Origin: JAPLST01 sp964397565
Lineage (GTDB): Bacteria > Auribacterota > UBA3054 > JAPLST01
Direction: 5' to 3'
Assembly: GCA_964397565.1 (NCBI GenBank)
Contig: CAYNJC010000029.1
Coordinates: 1 to 57,785, forward strand
Length of the DNA: 57,785 nucleotides
Shown: positions 16,328-23,707 of the stretch, piece after piece
How positions within the stretch are numbered: position 1 is the first letter of the stretch
Layout of the letters: every line of letters starts with the position of its first letter
The notes under the pieces: generated by a model
The model's database searches: none
What the model saw: only the letters and a program-made list of their open reading frames with translations
What the model was told of the DNA's origin: nothing
Position numbers and translations under genes: made by a program

Positions 16328-18805
16328 ATGACTGCATTGCCCATAAAATCTGCCTTGCCGGCCCTGCGCGCCGCGCTGCGGGCCGGCCCGCGCGCGGTCG
16401 TCTGCGCCCCGCCCGGCACCGGCAAGACCACTGGCGTGCCGCGCGCACTGCTGGACGAGCCGTGGCTGAACGGGCGCGCGATCGTGCTGCTCGAGCCGCG
16501 CCGCCTGGCCGCGCGCGCGGCGGCGTATCGCATGGCGGACTTGCTCGATGAGCCGGTCGGCCAGACGGTTGGCTATCGCGTCCGGCTTGACAGTTGTGTC
16601 TCGGCCGCGACCCGCATTGAAGTGGTCACCGAAGGCATTCTGACGCGGCGTTTGCAGCACGATCCCGAATTACGCGGCGTCGGCTGTGTCATCTTTGATG
16701 AATTTCACGAGCGCAGTATTCATGCGGACCTCGGGCTGGCCTTGACGCTGGACATGCAGCAGGCGCTGCGACCCGACCTGCGCGTGCTGGTCATGTCGGC
16801 CACGCTGGATACCGCCGCGGTTGCCGCGCTGCTGCATGACGCGCCGGTGATCACGGCCCAAGGCGTCATGTTTGATGTCGAAACGGTCTATGCGGCACGG
16901 CGTGTGACAGTGCGTGTGGAAGACGCGGTCGTGACGGCAACCCTGGCGGCCTTGCGCGCACAGCCTGGCGATGTGTTGGTCTTCTTGCCCGGCGCGCCGG
17001 AAATTCACCGGGTGCATCGCGCGCTGCGCGAGCGCCTGACCGATAAGAGCATCAGCGTGCTGCCGCTGTTTTCAAATCTGCCGCGCGAGTCGCAGGATCG
17101 CGCGATCCGCCCGTCGCCGGCCGGCCTGCGCAAAATCGTGCTGGCCACCACCATTGCGGAAACCAGCTTGACGATTGACGGTGTGCGCGTCGTGATTGAC
17201 AGCGGCCTGACGCGTGTGCCGCAGTTCGACCCGCCGTGCGGCATGACGCGCTTGCTGACCGTGCGCGTCAGTCAGGCGGCGGCGGCGCAGCGGCGCGGCC
17301 GCGCGGGCCGCACCGCACCCGGCGTGTGTTATCGTTTGTGGACCGCCGCTGAACAGGAGCAACTGCCGGCGGCGGCCACGCCGGAAATCCGCGCGGCGGA
17401 TTTGGCCCAATTAACGTTGGAATTGGCCGCATGGGGCGTGCGCGATCCGGCCACATTGCGCTGGCTCGATCCGCCGCCGGCCGGCGCGTATGCCCAGGCG
17501 CGTGAGCTGTTGCAGCAACTGGACGCGCTCGATGACAGCGGCGCGGTCACGCCGCACGGCAAGGCAATGGCTGAATTGGGCTTGCACCCGCGCCTGGCCC
17601 ACATGATTTTGCAGGCCGACACACACGGGCACGGCAGTCTGGCATGCGATCTCGCCGCGCTGCTTACCGAAGCCGTGCCCGGCGCGCGCACCCAGCCGGA
17701 TATCTGCCTTGCGCTGGACGCGCTGCATGCGCGGACATCCACCGGCGACGACGGGCTGCAGCGCGTGCGCGCCACGGCGCATGCACTGCAACGCGCGCGC
17801 CATCTGCCGAAAACCAACGCATGGACACCGCGTGATGTCGGGCGTGTCTTGGCGTTCGCCTATCCCGACCGCATTGCGCAGCGCCGCCGCGACACGCCCG
17901 GTGAATTCTTGCTGGCCAACGGCCGCGCCGCGCGCTTTGCCGCGCCCACACTGCTCGCGCAACAAGACTGGCTGGTTGTGGCCGATCTCGATGCCGGTAC
18001 GCGCACCGGCCGGGTTCATCTGGCGGCGCCGTACACCCTCGATGATCTCACCAACGACTTTCGTAGTCATCTGCAAACGACAGAAAATGTCGTTTGGGAC
18101 ACGACCAAGAAAGCCGTCACGGCCACGCGCCGCACCTGTTATGGCGCGCTGATTCTGAAAGAAGAGCCGCTGCGCAAACCCGAGTCGGCACTAGTGTGCG
18201 CCGCGCTGCTGGCGGGCTTGCGCCAGGAAGGGCTGGCTCTGTTGCCGTGGACGCGCGAGGTGCGCCAACTGCAAGCACGGATGGGCTTTTTGCGCGCGCA
18301 GGAGCCAGAACACGACTGGCCGGATGTTTCTGACGCGGCGCTCGAACGCACCCTCGAAACATGGCTCGCGCCACATCTGCATGGCGTGATGTCTCGCGAT
18401 CAGCTCGCCGCGCTCGATCTGGGTGAACTGCTGCGCGCGCAGCTTTCATGGCCGCAGCGGCGCCAGCTCGATGAGCACGCACCGACGCATATCACGGTGC
18501 CGAGCGGATCGAGCATCCGGCTTGATTACACGACCAACGACGCGCCGATCTTGGCCGTGCGCATTCAAGAAATGTTCGGGTTGCACGACACGCCGCGCGT
18601 GGCAGGTGGGCGCGTGCCGGTGATCGTGCATTTGCTGTCGCCGGCACGGCGGCCGGTGCAAGTCACGCGCGACCTGGCTAGTTTCTGGCGCACAACCTAC
18701 ACGCAGGTGCGCAAAGACCTGCGCGGACGCTATCCCAAGCATGCCTGGCCGGAAGACCCGACCACCGCGCCACCGACGCGCCGGCTGCGCAAGCCAGCAA
18801 GCTAA
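16328..18805 (+). CDS. hrpB: ATP-dependent helicase HrpB
   Basis: HrpB is a DEAH-family RNA helicase-like ATPase of bacteria. The 825-aa product has Walker A PPGTGKTT near residue 33, the DEFH box in IFDEFHERS near 120, a SAT motif (MSATLD), helicase C with the QRRGRAGR motif near 320, and the HrpB-specific C-terminal region ending in the basic PKHAWPEDP segment typical of the family. Length is normal for HrpB. It is monocistronic, with a likely leaderless transcript. Confidence 0.95.
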   Translation: MTALPIKSALPALRAALRAGPRAVVCAPPGTGKTTGVPRALLDEPWLNGRAIVLLEPRRLAARAAAYRMADLLDEPVGQTVGYRVRLDSCVSAATRIEVVTEGILTRRLQHDPELRGVGCVIFDEFHERSIHADLGLALTLDMQQALRPDLRVLVMSATLDTAAVAALLHDAPVITAQGVMFDVETVYAARRVTVRVEDAVVTATLAALRAQPGDVLVFLPGAPEIHRVHRALRERLTDKSISVLPLFSNLPRESQDRAIRPSPAGLRKIVLATTIAETSLTIDGVRVVIDSGLTRVPQFDPPCGMTRLLTVRVSQAAAAQRRGRAGRTAPGVCYRLWTAAEQEQLPAAATPEIRAADLAQLTLELAAWGVRDPATLRWLDPPPAGAYAQARELLQQLDALDDSGAVTPHGKAMAELGLHPRLAHMILQADTHGHGSLACDLAALLTEAVPGARTQPDICLALDALHARTSTGDDGLQRVRATAHALQRARHLPKTNAWTPRDVGRVLAFAYPDRIAQRRRDTPGEFLLANGRAARFAAPTLLAQQDWLVVADLDAGTRTGRVHLAAPYTLDDLTNDFRSHLQTTENVVWDTTKKAVTATRRTCYGALILKEEPLRKPESALVCAALLAGLRQEGLALLPWTREVRQLQARMGFLRAQEPEHDWPDVSDAALERTLETWLAPHLHGVMSRDQLAALDLGELLRAQLSWPQRRQLDEHAPTHITVPSGSSIRLDYTTNDAPILAVRIQEMFGLHDTPRVAGGRVPVIVHLLSPARRPVQVTRDLASFWRTTYTQVRKDLRGRYPKHAWPEDPTTAPPTRRLRKPAS

Positions 18806-18821
18806 GCAAACACAATTTTGC

Positions 18822-18845
18822 CACGAAGTCACGAAGACACCAAGA
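18822..18845. repeat. Octamer repeat CACGAAGT/A, three copies
   Basis: Three 8-bp units, the third with one change (CACCAAGA), follow the hrpB stop. Confidence 0.7.
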
Positions 18846-18911
18846 AAACGCAGAGATATTATTAGTTGCAGCCGGCAGATAAAGAGCCACAAAAAAACAA
18901 CTACAAAATGC

Positions 18912-18917
18912 TATAAT
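18912..18917 (+). promoter_or_regulatory. Consensus -10 box TATAAT ahead of a leaderless mini-ORF
   Basis: A perfect TATAAT ends 6 nt before the ATG of the 7-codon ORF. No convincing -35 is seen at 16-18 bp. Confidence 0.6.
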
Positions 18918-18923
18918 CTCACA

Positions 18924-18947
18924 ATGCAATTGGCCGTGACTTTATGA
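18924..18947 (+). CDS. Seven-codon leader ORF, MQLAVTL
   Basis: ATG lies 6 nt after a perfect -10, so it would be the 5' end of the mRNA. Its TGA overlaps the ATG of the next gene (TTATGA). The downstream gene lacks a ribosome site, so initiation may depend on ribosomes that finish this leader. Confidence 0.45.
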   Translation: MQLAVTL

Positions 18948-19429
18948 CGCCTGACGTGCAGACAAAACAACCAAAGCTCCCACGATGGATACAACTGTGG
19001 CGGCAAGTAGGTATTATTGTCAGCCTGACCAGCCTGCCTGCTATTATGACCATGGAAACTGACCTGTCTTTCAAGGACTTAACCGAACCCATCAATTTAT
19101 ATTTTGTTCTGCTTGGACTACTGGTTTGTCTGCCGTGGTCTCGTATCAAAACCGCATCTGTTTGGTGGATAGCCTACTGTCTATTGATCGTGTGTGTTGG
19201 AATATTGGTGGCAACCTTTGGATGGATCAGCTGCAGCGACTTGTATGATCCGCAGACCAGCATGACATTTGGTTCGACGGCGTTCAGTGGTCGAGGCGTC
19301 GCTGTGTTTTTTATGTTGCTTTTTCTGCCGTATGAGATTGTGCTTGTGATGCAAGTCATTGTCATCTGGCGAATGCGCAAGGGCTCGCAAAAAGAAACGA
19401 TGTCAGCAAGGCAGGCTGGTGATCAATGA
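18944..19429 (+). CDS. Four-span membrane protein, unknown function
   Basis: The 161-aa product has hydrophobic segments at about residues 22-36, 50-66, 72-95 and 117-142, and a polar, basic C-terminus. No family is recognised. There is no ribosome site; the start overlaps a leaderless 7-codon ORF, which is the likely mode of initiation. Composition is AT-richer than hrpB upstream. Confidence 0.65.
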   Translation: MTPDVQTKQPKLPRWIQLWRQVGIIVSLTSLPAIMTMETDLSFKDLTEPINLYFVLLGLLVCLPWSRIKTASVWWIAYCLLIVCVGILVATFGWISCSDLYDPQTSMTFGSTAFSGRGVAVFFMLLFLPYEIVLVMQVIVIWRMRKGSQKETMSARQAGDQ

Positions 19430-19453
19430 TAAGCAAGCAGTGATCGGTGCGGC

Positions 19454-19491
19454 GTTCATCGTTCCGCGTTCATCGTTCATCGTTCAGCGTT
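19454..19491. repeat. Heptamer repeat GTTCATC, five copies
   Basis: Five consecutive 7-bp units (GTTCATC, GTTCCGC, GTTCATC, GTTCATC, GTTCAGC) and a partial sixth lie between two membrane-protein genes. Confidence 0.9.
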
Positions 19492-19594
19492 GTGCGTGCC
19501 ATAACGGCGTATTATAGTGCAGGCCCGGTCGTTTGCGGTACCGCGCGTGTTTTTGTAGTATGACTCAACGTCAACGGCATTACATGGAAGAAAC

Positions 19595-20218
19595 ATGGCA
19601 AGCGGAAAGTACATCGGTCCTGAGGATGTTGCTGAAATCAAGGCGATCATTGTGCAGATGCTGGCGGCCGGCACGCCGCGCAGTGAGATCGTCACAGCGT
19701 TGGCGGCCCGCTATGTGCCGCATGAGGATCTTGCCAGAATGGTGGCACGCACGCCCACCGCCGACGATGCCCGGCGCTACAAGCCCATGCGCATTGGTCT
19801 GATGGTATTGGTTATGGTGTGTTTGATATTCTATGTTGTGATGCTTCTCATGGTATTTCTGGCCTTCGTGCGCAATCCAACTGTGATTTCGTTCGGCACG
19901 TATTTTTTCCCATGGATGTTCGGTCTTGCAGTAATTGGTATGACCGGGTTCAACTTGGCTTCTCTAAGGCGCGATGACGGCCTCGCTTATGCACTCGGTT
20001 GTTTTGTCGGTTTCGTAATACTATGCGATAGCTTGACGGGGCTTGACAGCGCCTGGCTCGCTGGTGTATTTGCTCTGATTGCCACGCTCGGCGCGATCAT
20101 ATGTATCGCCTCGCTACTGCTCTGGCGCAAGTATTTTCCGGACCTGCGGCTGATCAATCCGCCGCCCCAAGATGCGACGGGCGCCTATGTGTTCAAGCGC
20201 GACAAGCCCGGGCCATGA
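19595..20218 (+). CDS. Membrane protein with N-terminal helical domain, unknown function
   Basis: The 207-aa product has a soluble helical N-terminus (about residues 1-62, with a repeated acidic/alanine pattern), four membrane segments between about 68 and 185, and a polar tail. GGAAGAAAC before the ATG supports the start. No family is recognised. A possible promoter (TTGCGG at 19533, TAGTAT at 19556, 17 bp spacer) lies just upstream. Confidence 0.65.
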   Translation: MASGKYIGPEDVAEIKAIIVQMLAAGTPRSEIVTALAARYVPHEDLARMVARTPTADDARRYKPMRIGLMVLVMVCLIFYVVMLLMVFLAFVRNPTVISFGTYFFPWMFGLAVIGMTGFNLASLRRDDGLAYALGCFVGFVILCDSLTGLDSAWLAGVFALIATLGAIICIASLLLWRKYFPDLRLINPPPQDATGAYVFKRDKPGP

Positions 20219-20376
20219 ATTCCGGTGAGGCAAATGTCAAGAATCTGTAATTGACAAGAGCAATTGCGGTAACCATCTGCGCCATGTGCGGATGAATCTG
20301 CCGCTGCTGATTGCACACAACCAAAATCGCTGATTGTGCTGCTTGCTCCTTAACTCCTTGTTCAATGCTGCTTGCT

Positions 20377-20394
20377 GCGCGGCGGACGCCGCGC
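20377..20394. terminator. GC-rich hairpin between convergent genes
   Basis: GCGCGGCG and CGCCGCGC flank only two bases, just past the stop of the - strand gene. No T-run follows on either side, so it is only a possible terminator. Confidence 0.35.
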
Positions 20395-20395
20395 A

Positions 20396-21886
20396 TCAGC
20401 GCACGTAGCGCTCCCATAAGGCGCGCGAGTCAATCGCGGTCATGCCTTCGTTGTATTTGGGATTATCGCCGGTATAATTGAAATAATTGTAGGGCTGGCC
20501 TTCGTAATAGTCGCCGCTGGCGGTGTTGCGCGTGCCCCAGCGGTCGCTGTGATAGAGCGTGCCGCCTTCCATGTCCGAGACCCAGTCCTGTTCGCCGCGA
20601 ATGTAGTTGCTGCGCTGATAGTCAATGTAATCCCAACTGCGCATGCGTTCCTCGAAGGCGGCCTGCATCATGCTGTGAATCTCGCTGGCATTACGCGCGA
20701 CCAGCTCGGACGTCTGGCGCTGCAGCGCGCGCAGGCGCGCCATGCCGTTGGCAATGTATTGCTGGGCGAATTGATCATTGATCCGGTACGACTCGAACAT
20801 TTTCACAAAGGTGACCGCCATGCTGTCGAAACTGGCGACCGGCGCACTGGCGGTCATGTGCCAGAATTTCCAACCAATGTTGAGGCGCGAGCCGAAGCAA
20901 ATGCCGAAGGTGTAGCCCTTGCAGCGCGTGCGGCCGGCGCTGAAGGTGTAGAGGAATTGTTCGACGTCAACCGGGCCGGCGGTGTAGACTTGCCCGATCT
21001 GCCGGACCAAGTCCGTGCGCGGGGTCACCTCGAGAAAGCGCATGCTCTGGGCGAGACCCTGCTGGCCGGCGAGATATTCCATGGCGCGATGCGGCACGAG
21101 ATAGTCGGCGATGAATGCGCCGGGCACGTTGAGACCCAGTGACGGGCTGAGCACATCCACGCTGGCGACCATGAAACTGGTTTGCGCGGCGGGATCGCGC
21201 GCAATGAAGGCGCACGGCCCCAGCGGCTGCATCTGCCAGCCGACGGGCGTCAGGACCGAGGCCGAGTCGTCCGGCAACGTGTAGCGCTTGAGCGGCAGCG
21301 CTGCCGGCGTGCGGGTGGTGACGCGAAACGCGTCGCGCGTGACATGAATGTTTGCCAGGATGGTCAGCAGTTCCGGGCGCGCGGCGGCGAATTCTTTGGT
21401 GGGCGCGGCGATCCAGGATTGCTGGCAGACATCATTGCTGCATGAGGTCCAGCCGCGGCAGGACATGCGCCGGCCGTGCGCGCCGGTATAGCTGGCATCC
21501 ACGACGATGCGCGCGCCGCGCTCCCAGACGCGGTCAATCTTAAAGTCCGGCGCGCGACGTAGGTAGTTCTTAGCGAAGCGGGCAGCCATGATGCGCGCGG
21601 CCGCGCCGGCCGGCGCAGGTCCATACGACAAGCCGACCTCGCGCGTGCCGGCGGCATTAGTGAGAATTACAGAGCGGGCCAAGCCGTCGGCCGTTTCACA
21701 CGCGATCAGGTCGACCGGCGCATAGGTGACAAAATTGGCCTCGTGCGTGAGCTGTTTTTTCAGCGTGGGTTTGTGCGCAGGCTGATTGGTTTGCGCAGGC
21801 GCGGCGGGCGGCGTGGCGCAGAGCGCCTGACCGACGGCAAACACGAGACACCAGGCGCAGATGCGGCGCGGCGAAAACGTGTTCAT
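20396..21886 (-). CDS. Secreted protein linked to cytochrome maturation genes, unknown function
   Basis: The 496-aa product starts with a Sec signal peptide (about residues 1-23), a proline/alanine-rich linker, a beta-rich middle and a C-terminal helical segment followed by a Tyr/Trp/Asn-rich end. No family is recognised with confidence. ATG 21886 has CAGGAG 7-8 nt before it; the longer reading from 22018 lies inside ccsA. It follows ccsA by 28 nt in the same direction, so it is probably co-transcribed with resB and ccsA. Confidence 0.75.
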   Translation of the reverse strand: MNTFSPRRICAWCLVFAVGQALCATPPAAPAQTNQPAHKPTLKKQLTHEANFVTYAPVDLIACETADGLARSVILTNAAGTREVGLSYGPAPAGAAARIMAARFAKNYLRRAPDFKIDRVWERGARIVVDASYTGAHGRRMSCRGWTSCSNDVCQQSWIAAPTKEFAAARPELLTILANIHVTRDAFRVTTRTPAALPLKRYTLPDDSASVLTPVGWQMQPLGPCAFIARDPAAQTSFMVASVDVLSPSLGLNVPGAFIADYLVPHRAMEYLAGQQGLAQSMRFLEVTPRTDLVRQIGQVYTAGPVDVEQFLYTFSAGRTRCKGYTFGICFGSRLNIGWKFWHMTASAPVASFDSMAVTFVKMFESYRINDQFAQQYIANGMARLRALQRQTSELVARNASEIHSMMQAAFEERMRSWDYIDYQRSNYIRGEQDWVSDMEGGTLYHSDRWGTRNTASGDYYEGQPYNYFNYTGDNPKYNEGMTAIDSRALWERYVR

Positions 21887-21914
21887 AAGCGAATCTCCTG
21901 CTGGTCGTAGTGTT

Positions 21915-22709
21915 CTACGCGTAGCTGTGCAGAATGCTGCCGAGTTTGGGCAGCAGGTTGACGAGCAAAAACGTGACGAGCAAGGCCACAAAGGCACACA
22001 CCTGCGCGCTGCGCGCATAGCGCCGCAAGGCGGGTGCTTGTTGGCAATGCAGATAGATCACATAGAGCAGCCAGGTAATCAGCGCCCAAGTTTCCTTGGG
22101 ATCCCACGACCAGTAGATGCCCCATGCTTCCTCGGCCCAGAGCGCGCCGGAGAGCAGGCCGAAAGTCATCAAGGGAAAGGCCAGGCGCGTGGTTTGGTAA
22201 CAGGCTTCATCGTAACACGCCGCGGCCGCGGCGGTCATGCGCCGCCGCTGGAAAAAGCCCGCGACGGTGATGGCAAAGGCGACGCTCACCAGCGCATAGG
22301 ACAGCATGTAGGCCGTGACATGCGGCACGAACCACGGCGACTGCAGCGCGGGCATGCGACGCCAGGTCAGATCGCGCGTCATAAAGAGTGCGCCCGTCAG
22401 GGCAATTGCTGACAGCAGCACAAAGTAGCGGTCGAGCCACCACAGCTTGTTGCGCACGGCCAGAAAAAGATACAGCGGCGGGAAACACAAGGCCATGAAG
22501 ACCATGACGTGATACATGCTGCCGAACGGCGGACCGCCGGCACACAACCAATTGGCGACAAACAGGCCGAGGGTCAGCAACCAGCCCAGCGCCATCAGCG
22601 TCATACCAAGCGGCCGCGTGCCGAGCACCAGCAGGACAAAGGCGCCGACATACACGGCCACGCTGGCAATCAACAGCACGCTGACCAGACTGTGAAGTGT
22701 TGCGAGCAT
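21915..22709 (-). CDS. ccsA: Cytochrome c biogenesis protein CcsA/ResC-like
   Basis: CcsA is the haem-handling half of system II cytochrome c maturation and attaches haem to CXXCH motifs outside the inner membrane. The 264-aa product has about eight membrane segments. Its conserved haem-binding segment is the W-x-W-D-P-K-E-T stretch (SWDPKETWALITW), with conserved histidines in flanking loops. ATG 22709 has a perfect AGGAGG, which overlaps the end of resB. It is read with resB and faces a nine-haem cytochrome gene, its likely substrate. Confidence 0.93.
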   Translation of the reverse strand: MLATLHSLVSVLLIASVAVYVGAFVLLVLGTRPLGMTLMALGWLLTLGLFVANWLCAGGPPFGSMYHVMVFMALCFPPLYLFLAVRNKLWWLDRYFVLLSAIALTGALFMTRDLTWRRMPALQSPWFVPHVTAYMLSYALVSVAFAITVAGFFQRRRMTAAAAACYDEACYQTTRLAFPLMTFGLLSGALWAEEAWGIYWSWDPKETWALITWLLYVIYLHCQQAPALRRYARSAQVCAFVALLVTFLLVNLLPKLGSILHSYA

Positions 22710-22710
22710 G

Positions 22711-23595
22711 TTAGTTTTCCTCCTGCACTGGCAAGGGTGACCGTGTGCCGGTGTGCACCCAGCACAGCAGCGCGCTGCCGATAATAACCATCCAGATGCC
22801 GCCAATCACCAGACGCCGGCCGGGATCTTGGCGGGCGCTGAGATGCACGGTCATGCCGGCGTCGTCGTCATACGACATGAGGTAGAACTTCCAGCCTTGA
22901 AACGTGACCGGATGATTGACCGCCAGCGCTGCGACTACGGGGGCTGCGCTCCCGGTCTGCAACTGCAGGGTAGCCTCAAAATGTTTGGGCGTGCGGCGCA
23001 GACGCAGGAACCAGCCGTTATCGAGGACAAAGCGGTCTTTCCACGCGCCGCGCGCATCGTGTAGCGCGTCCACCGGAATTGCGCCCGCCTCGGCGAGGGC
23101 AAGCATGCCGGTTGCGGGCGGCACCACCGTGCGGACATACTCGTGCGGCGGCATGCCCTGCGCCGGCCGGAACAGACTGTAGCAAGGATCGTAGTAGTCA
23201 ACGCGGAAATCAGTGACCCGCACGGAAAATGGCAAGGTGTAGACGACGCCCGTGGCGACAGCCGGGATGTGCGTGATGCCCTCGGCGCTGCCCACCGGCG
23301 CGGAGAACTCCGCATCCTTGCCGAACAGATACCCGAGCAGTGCGCCCAGCAGCAGCACGACCGCGCCGCCATGCGCCAGCGCATACGCCAGGCGCACGGC
23401 ACGCGCCTGCCGCACGGCGGCGACCAGCAACAGCACGCATTCGGTCGCCAGGAGCAGCATGAAGACCGGCGTTTTGAAGATGATGCCGGCGTCGCCGCCC
23501 GGCACGGGCAGCACACCCGCCAGGAGAAACAACACGATGACAACCAGTAGACCGATCGCGAGCTTCATGGCCGTAGTTCTCAGGTGAACAGTCAT
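22711..23595 (-). CDS. resB: ResB-like cytochrome c biogenesis protein
   Basis: ResB (Ccs1) partners CcsA in system II maturation. The 294-aa product has three N-terminal membrane segments, a periplasmic domain containing a typical F-x-V-D-x-Y-Y-P-like segment (FRVDYYDP) and HPVTFQGWKFYLMSYD, and a last membrane helix near the C-terminus. It ends one base before the ccsA ATG. Start choice is uncertain: ATG 23595 (GGAA upstream), 23601 or 23568. Confidence 0.88.
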   Translation of the reverse strand: MTVHLRTTAMKLAIGLLVVIVLFLLAGVLPVPGGDAGIIFKTPVFMLLLATECVLLLVAAVRQARAVRLAYALAHGGAVVLLLGALLGYLFGKDAEFSAPVGSAEGITHIPAVATGVVYTLPFSVRVTDFRVDYYDPCYSLFRPAQGMPPHEYVRTVVPPATGMLALAEAGAIPVDALHDARGAWKDRFVLDNGWFLRLRRTPKHFEATLQLQTGSAAPVVAALAVNHPVTFQGWKFYLMSYDDDAGMTVHLSARQDPGRRLVIGGIWMVIIGSALLCWVHTGTRSPLPVQEEN

Positions 23596-23627
23596 AAGCA
23601 TTTCCACAAACAGAGGGAAACTGAAAT

Positions 23628-23633
23628 AGTATA
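23628..23633 (-). promoter_or_regulatory. -10 box of the resB-ccsA operon
   Basis: TATACT on the - strand lies about 33 nt before the resB start. The -35 is weak (TTAGCG at 19 bp). It sits back to back with the cytochrome promoter. Confidence 0.5.
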
Positions 23634-23640
23634 GCACATT

Positions 23641-23669
23641 TTGATTGTGGCGCGCTAATACACTATACT
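23641..23669 (+). promoter_or_regulatory. Cytochrome gene promoter, TTGATT-17-TATACT
   Basis: The -35 (23641-23646) and -10 (23664-23669) have a 17-bp spacer, giving a leader of about 32 nt. The divergent resB -10 lies 8 bp upstream of this -35, so both operons could share control. Confidence 0.75.
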
Positions 23670-23707
23670 AGATAACATACCGTTGGATAACTCCGGTCAG
23701 GAGCGCC

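Noticed and set aside
20193..20417. 74-codon - strand ORF at the end of the 496-aa gene
   Set aside because: It starts inside that gene in another frame and reads through low-complexity and hairpin sequence; no ribosome site.
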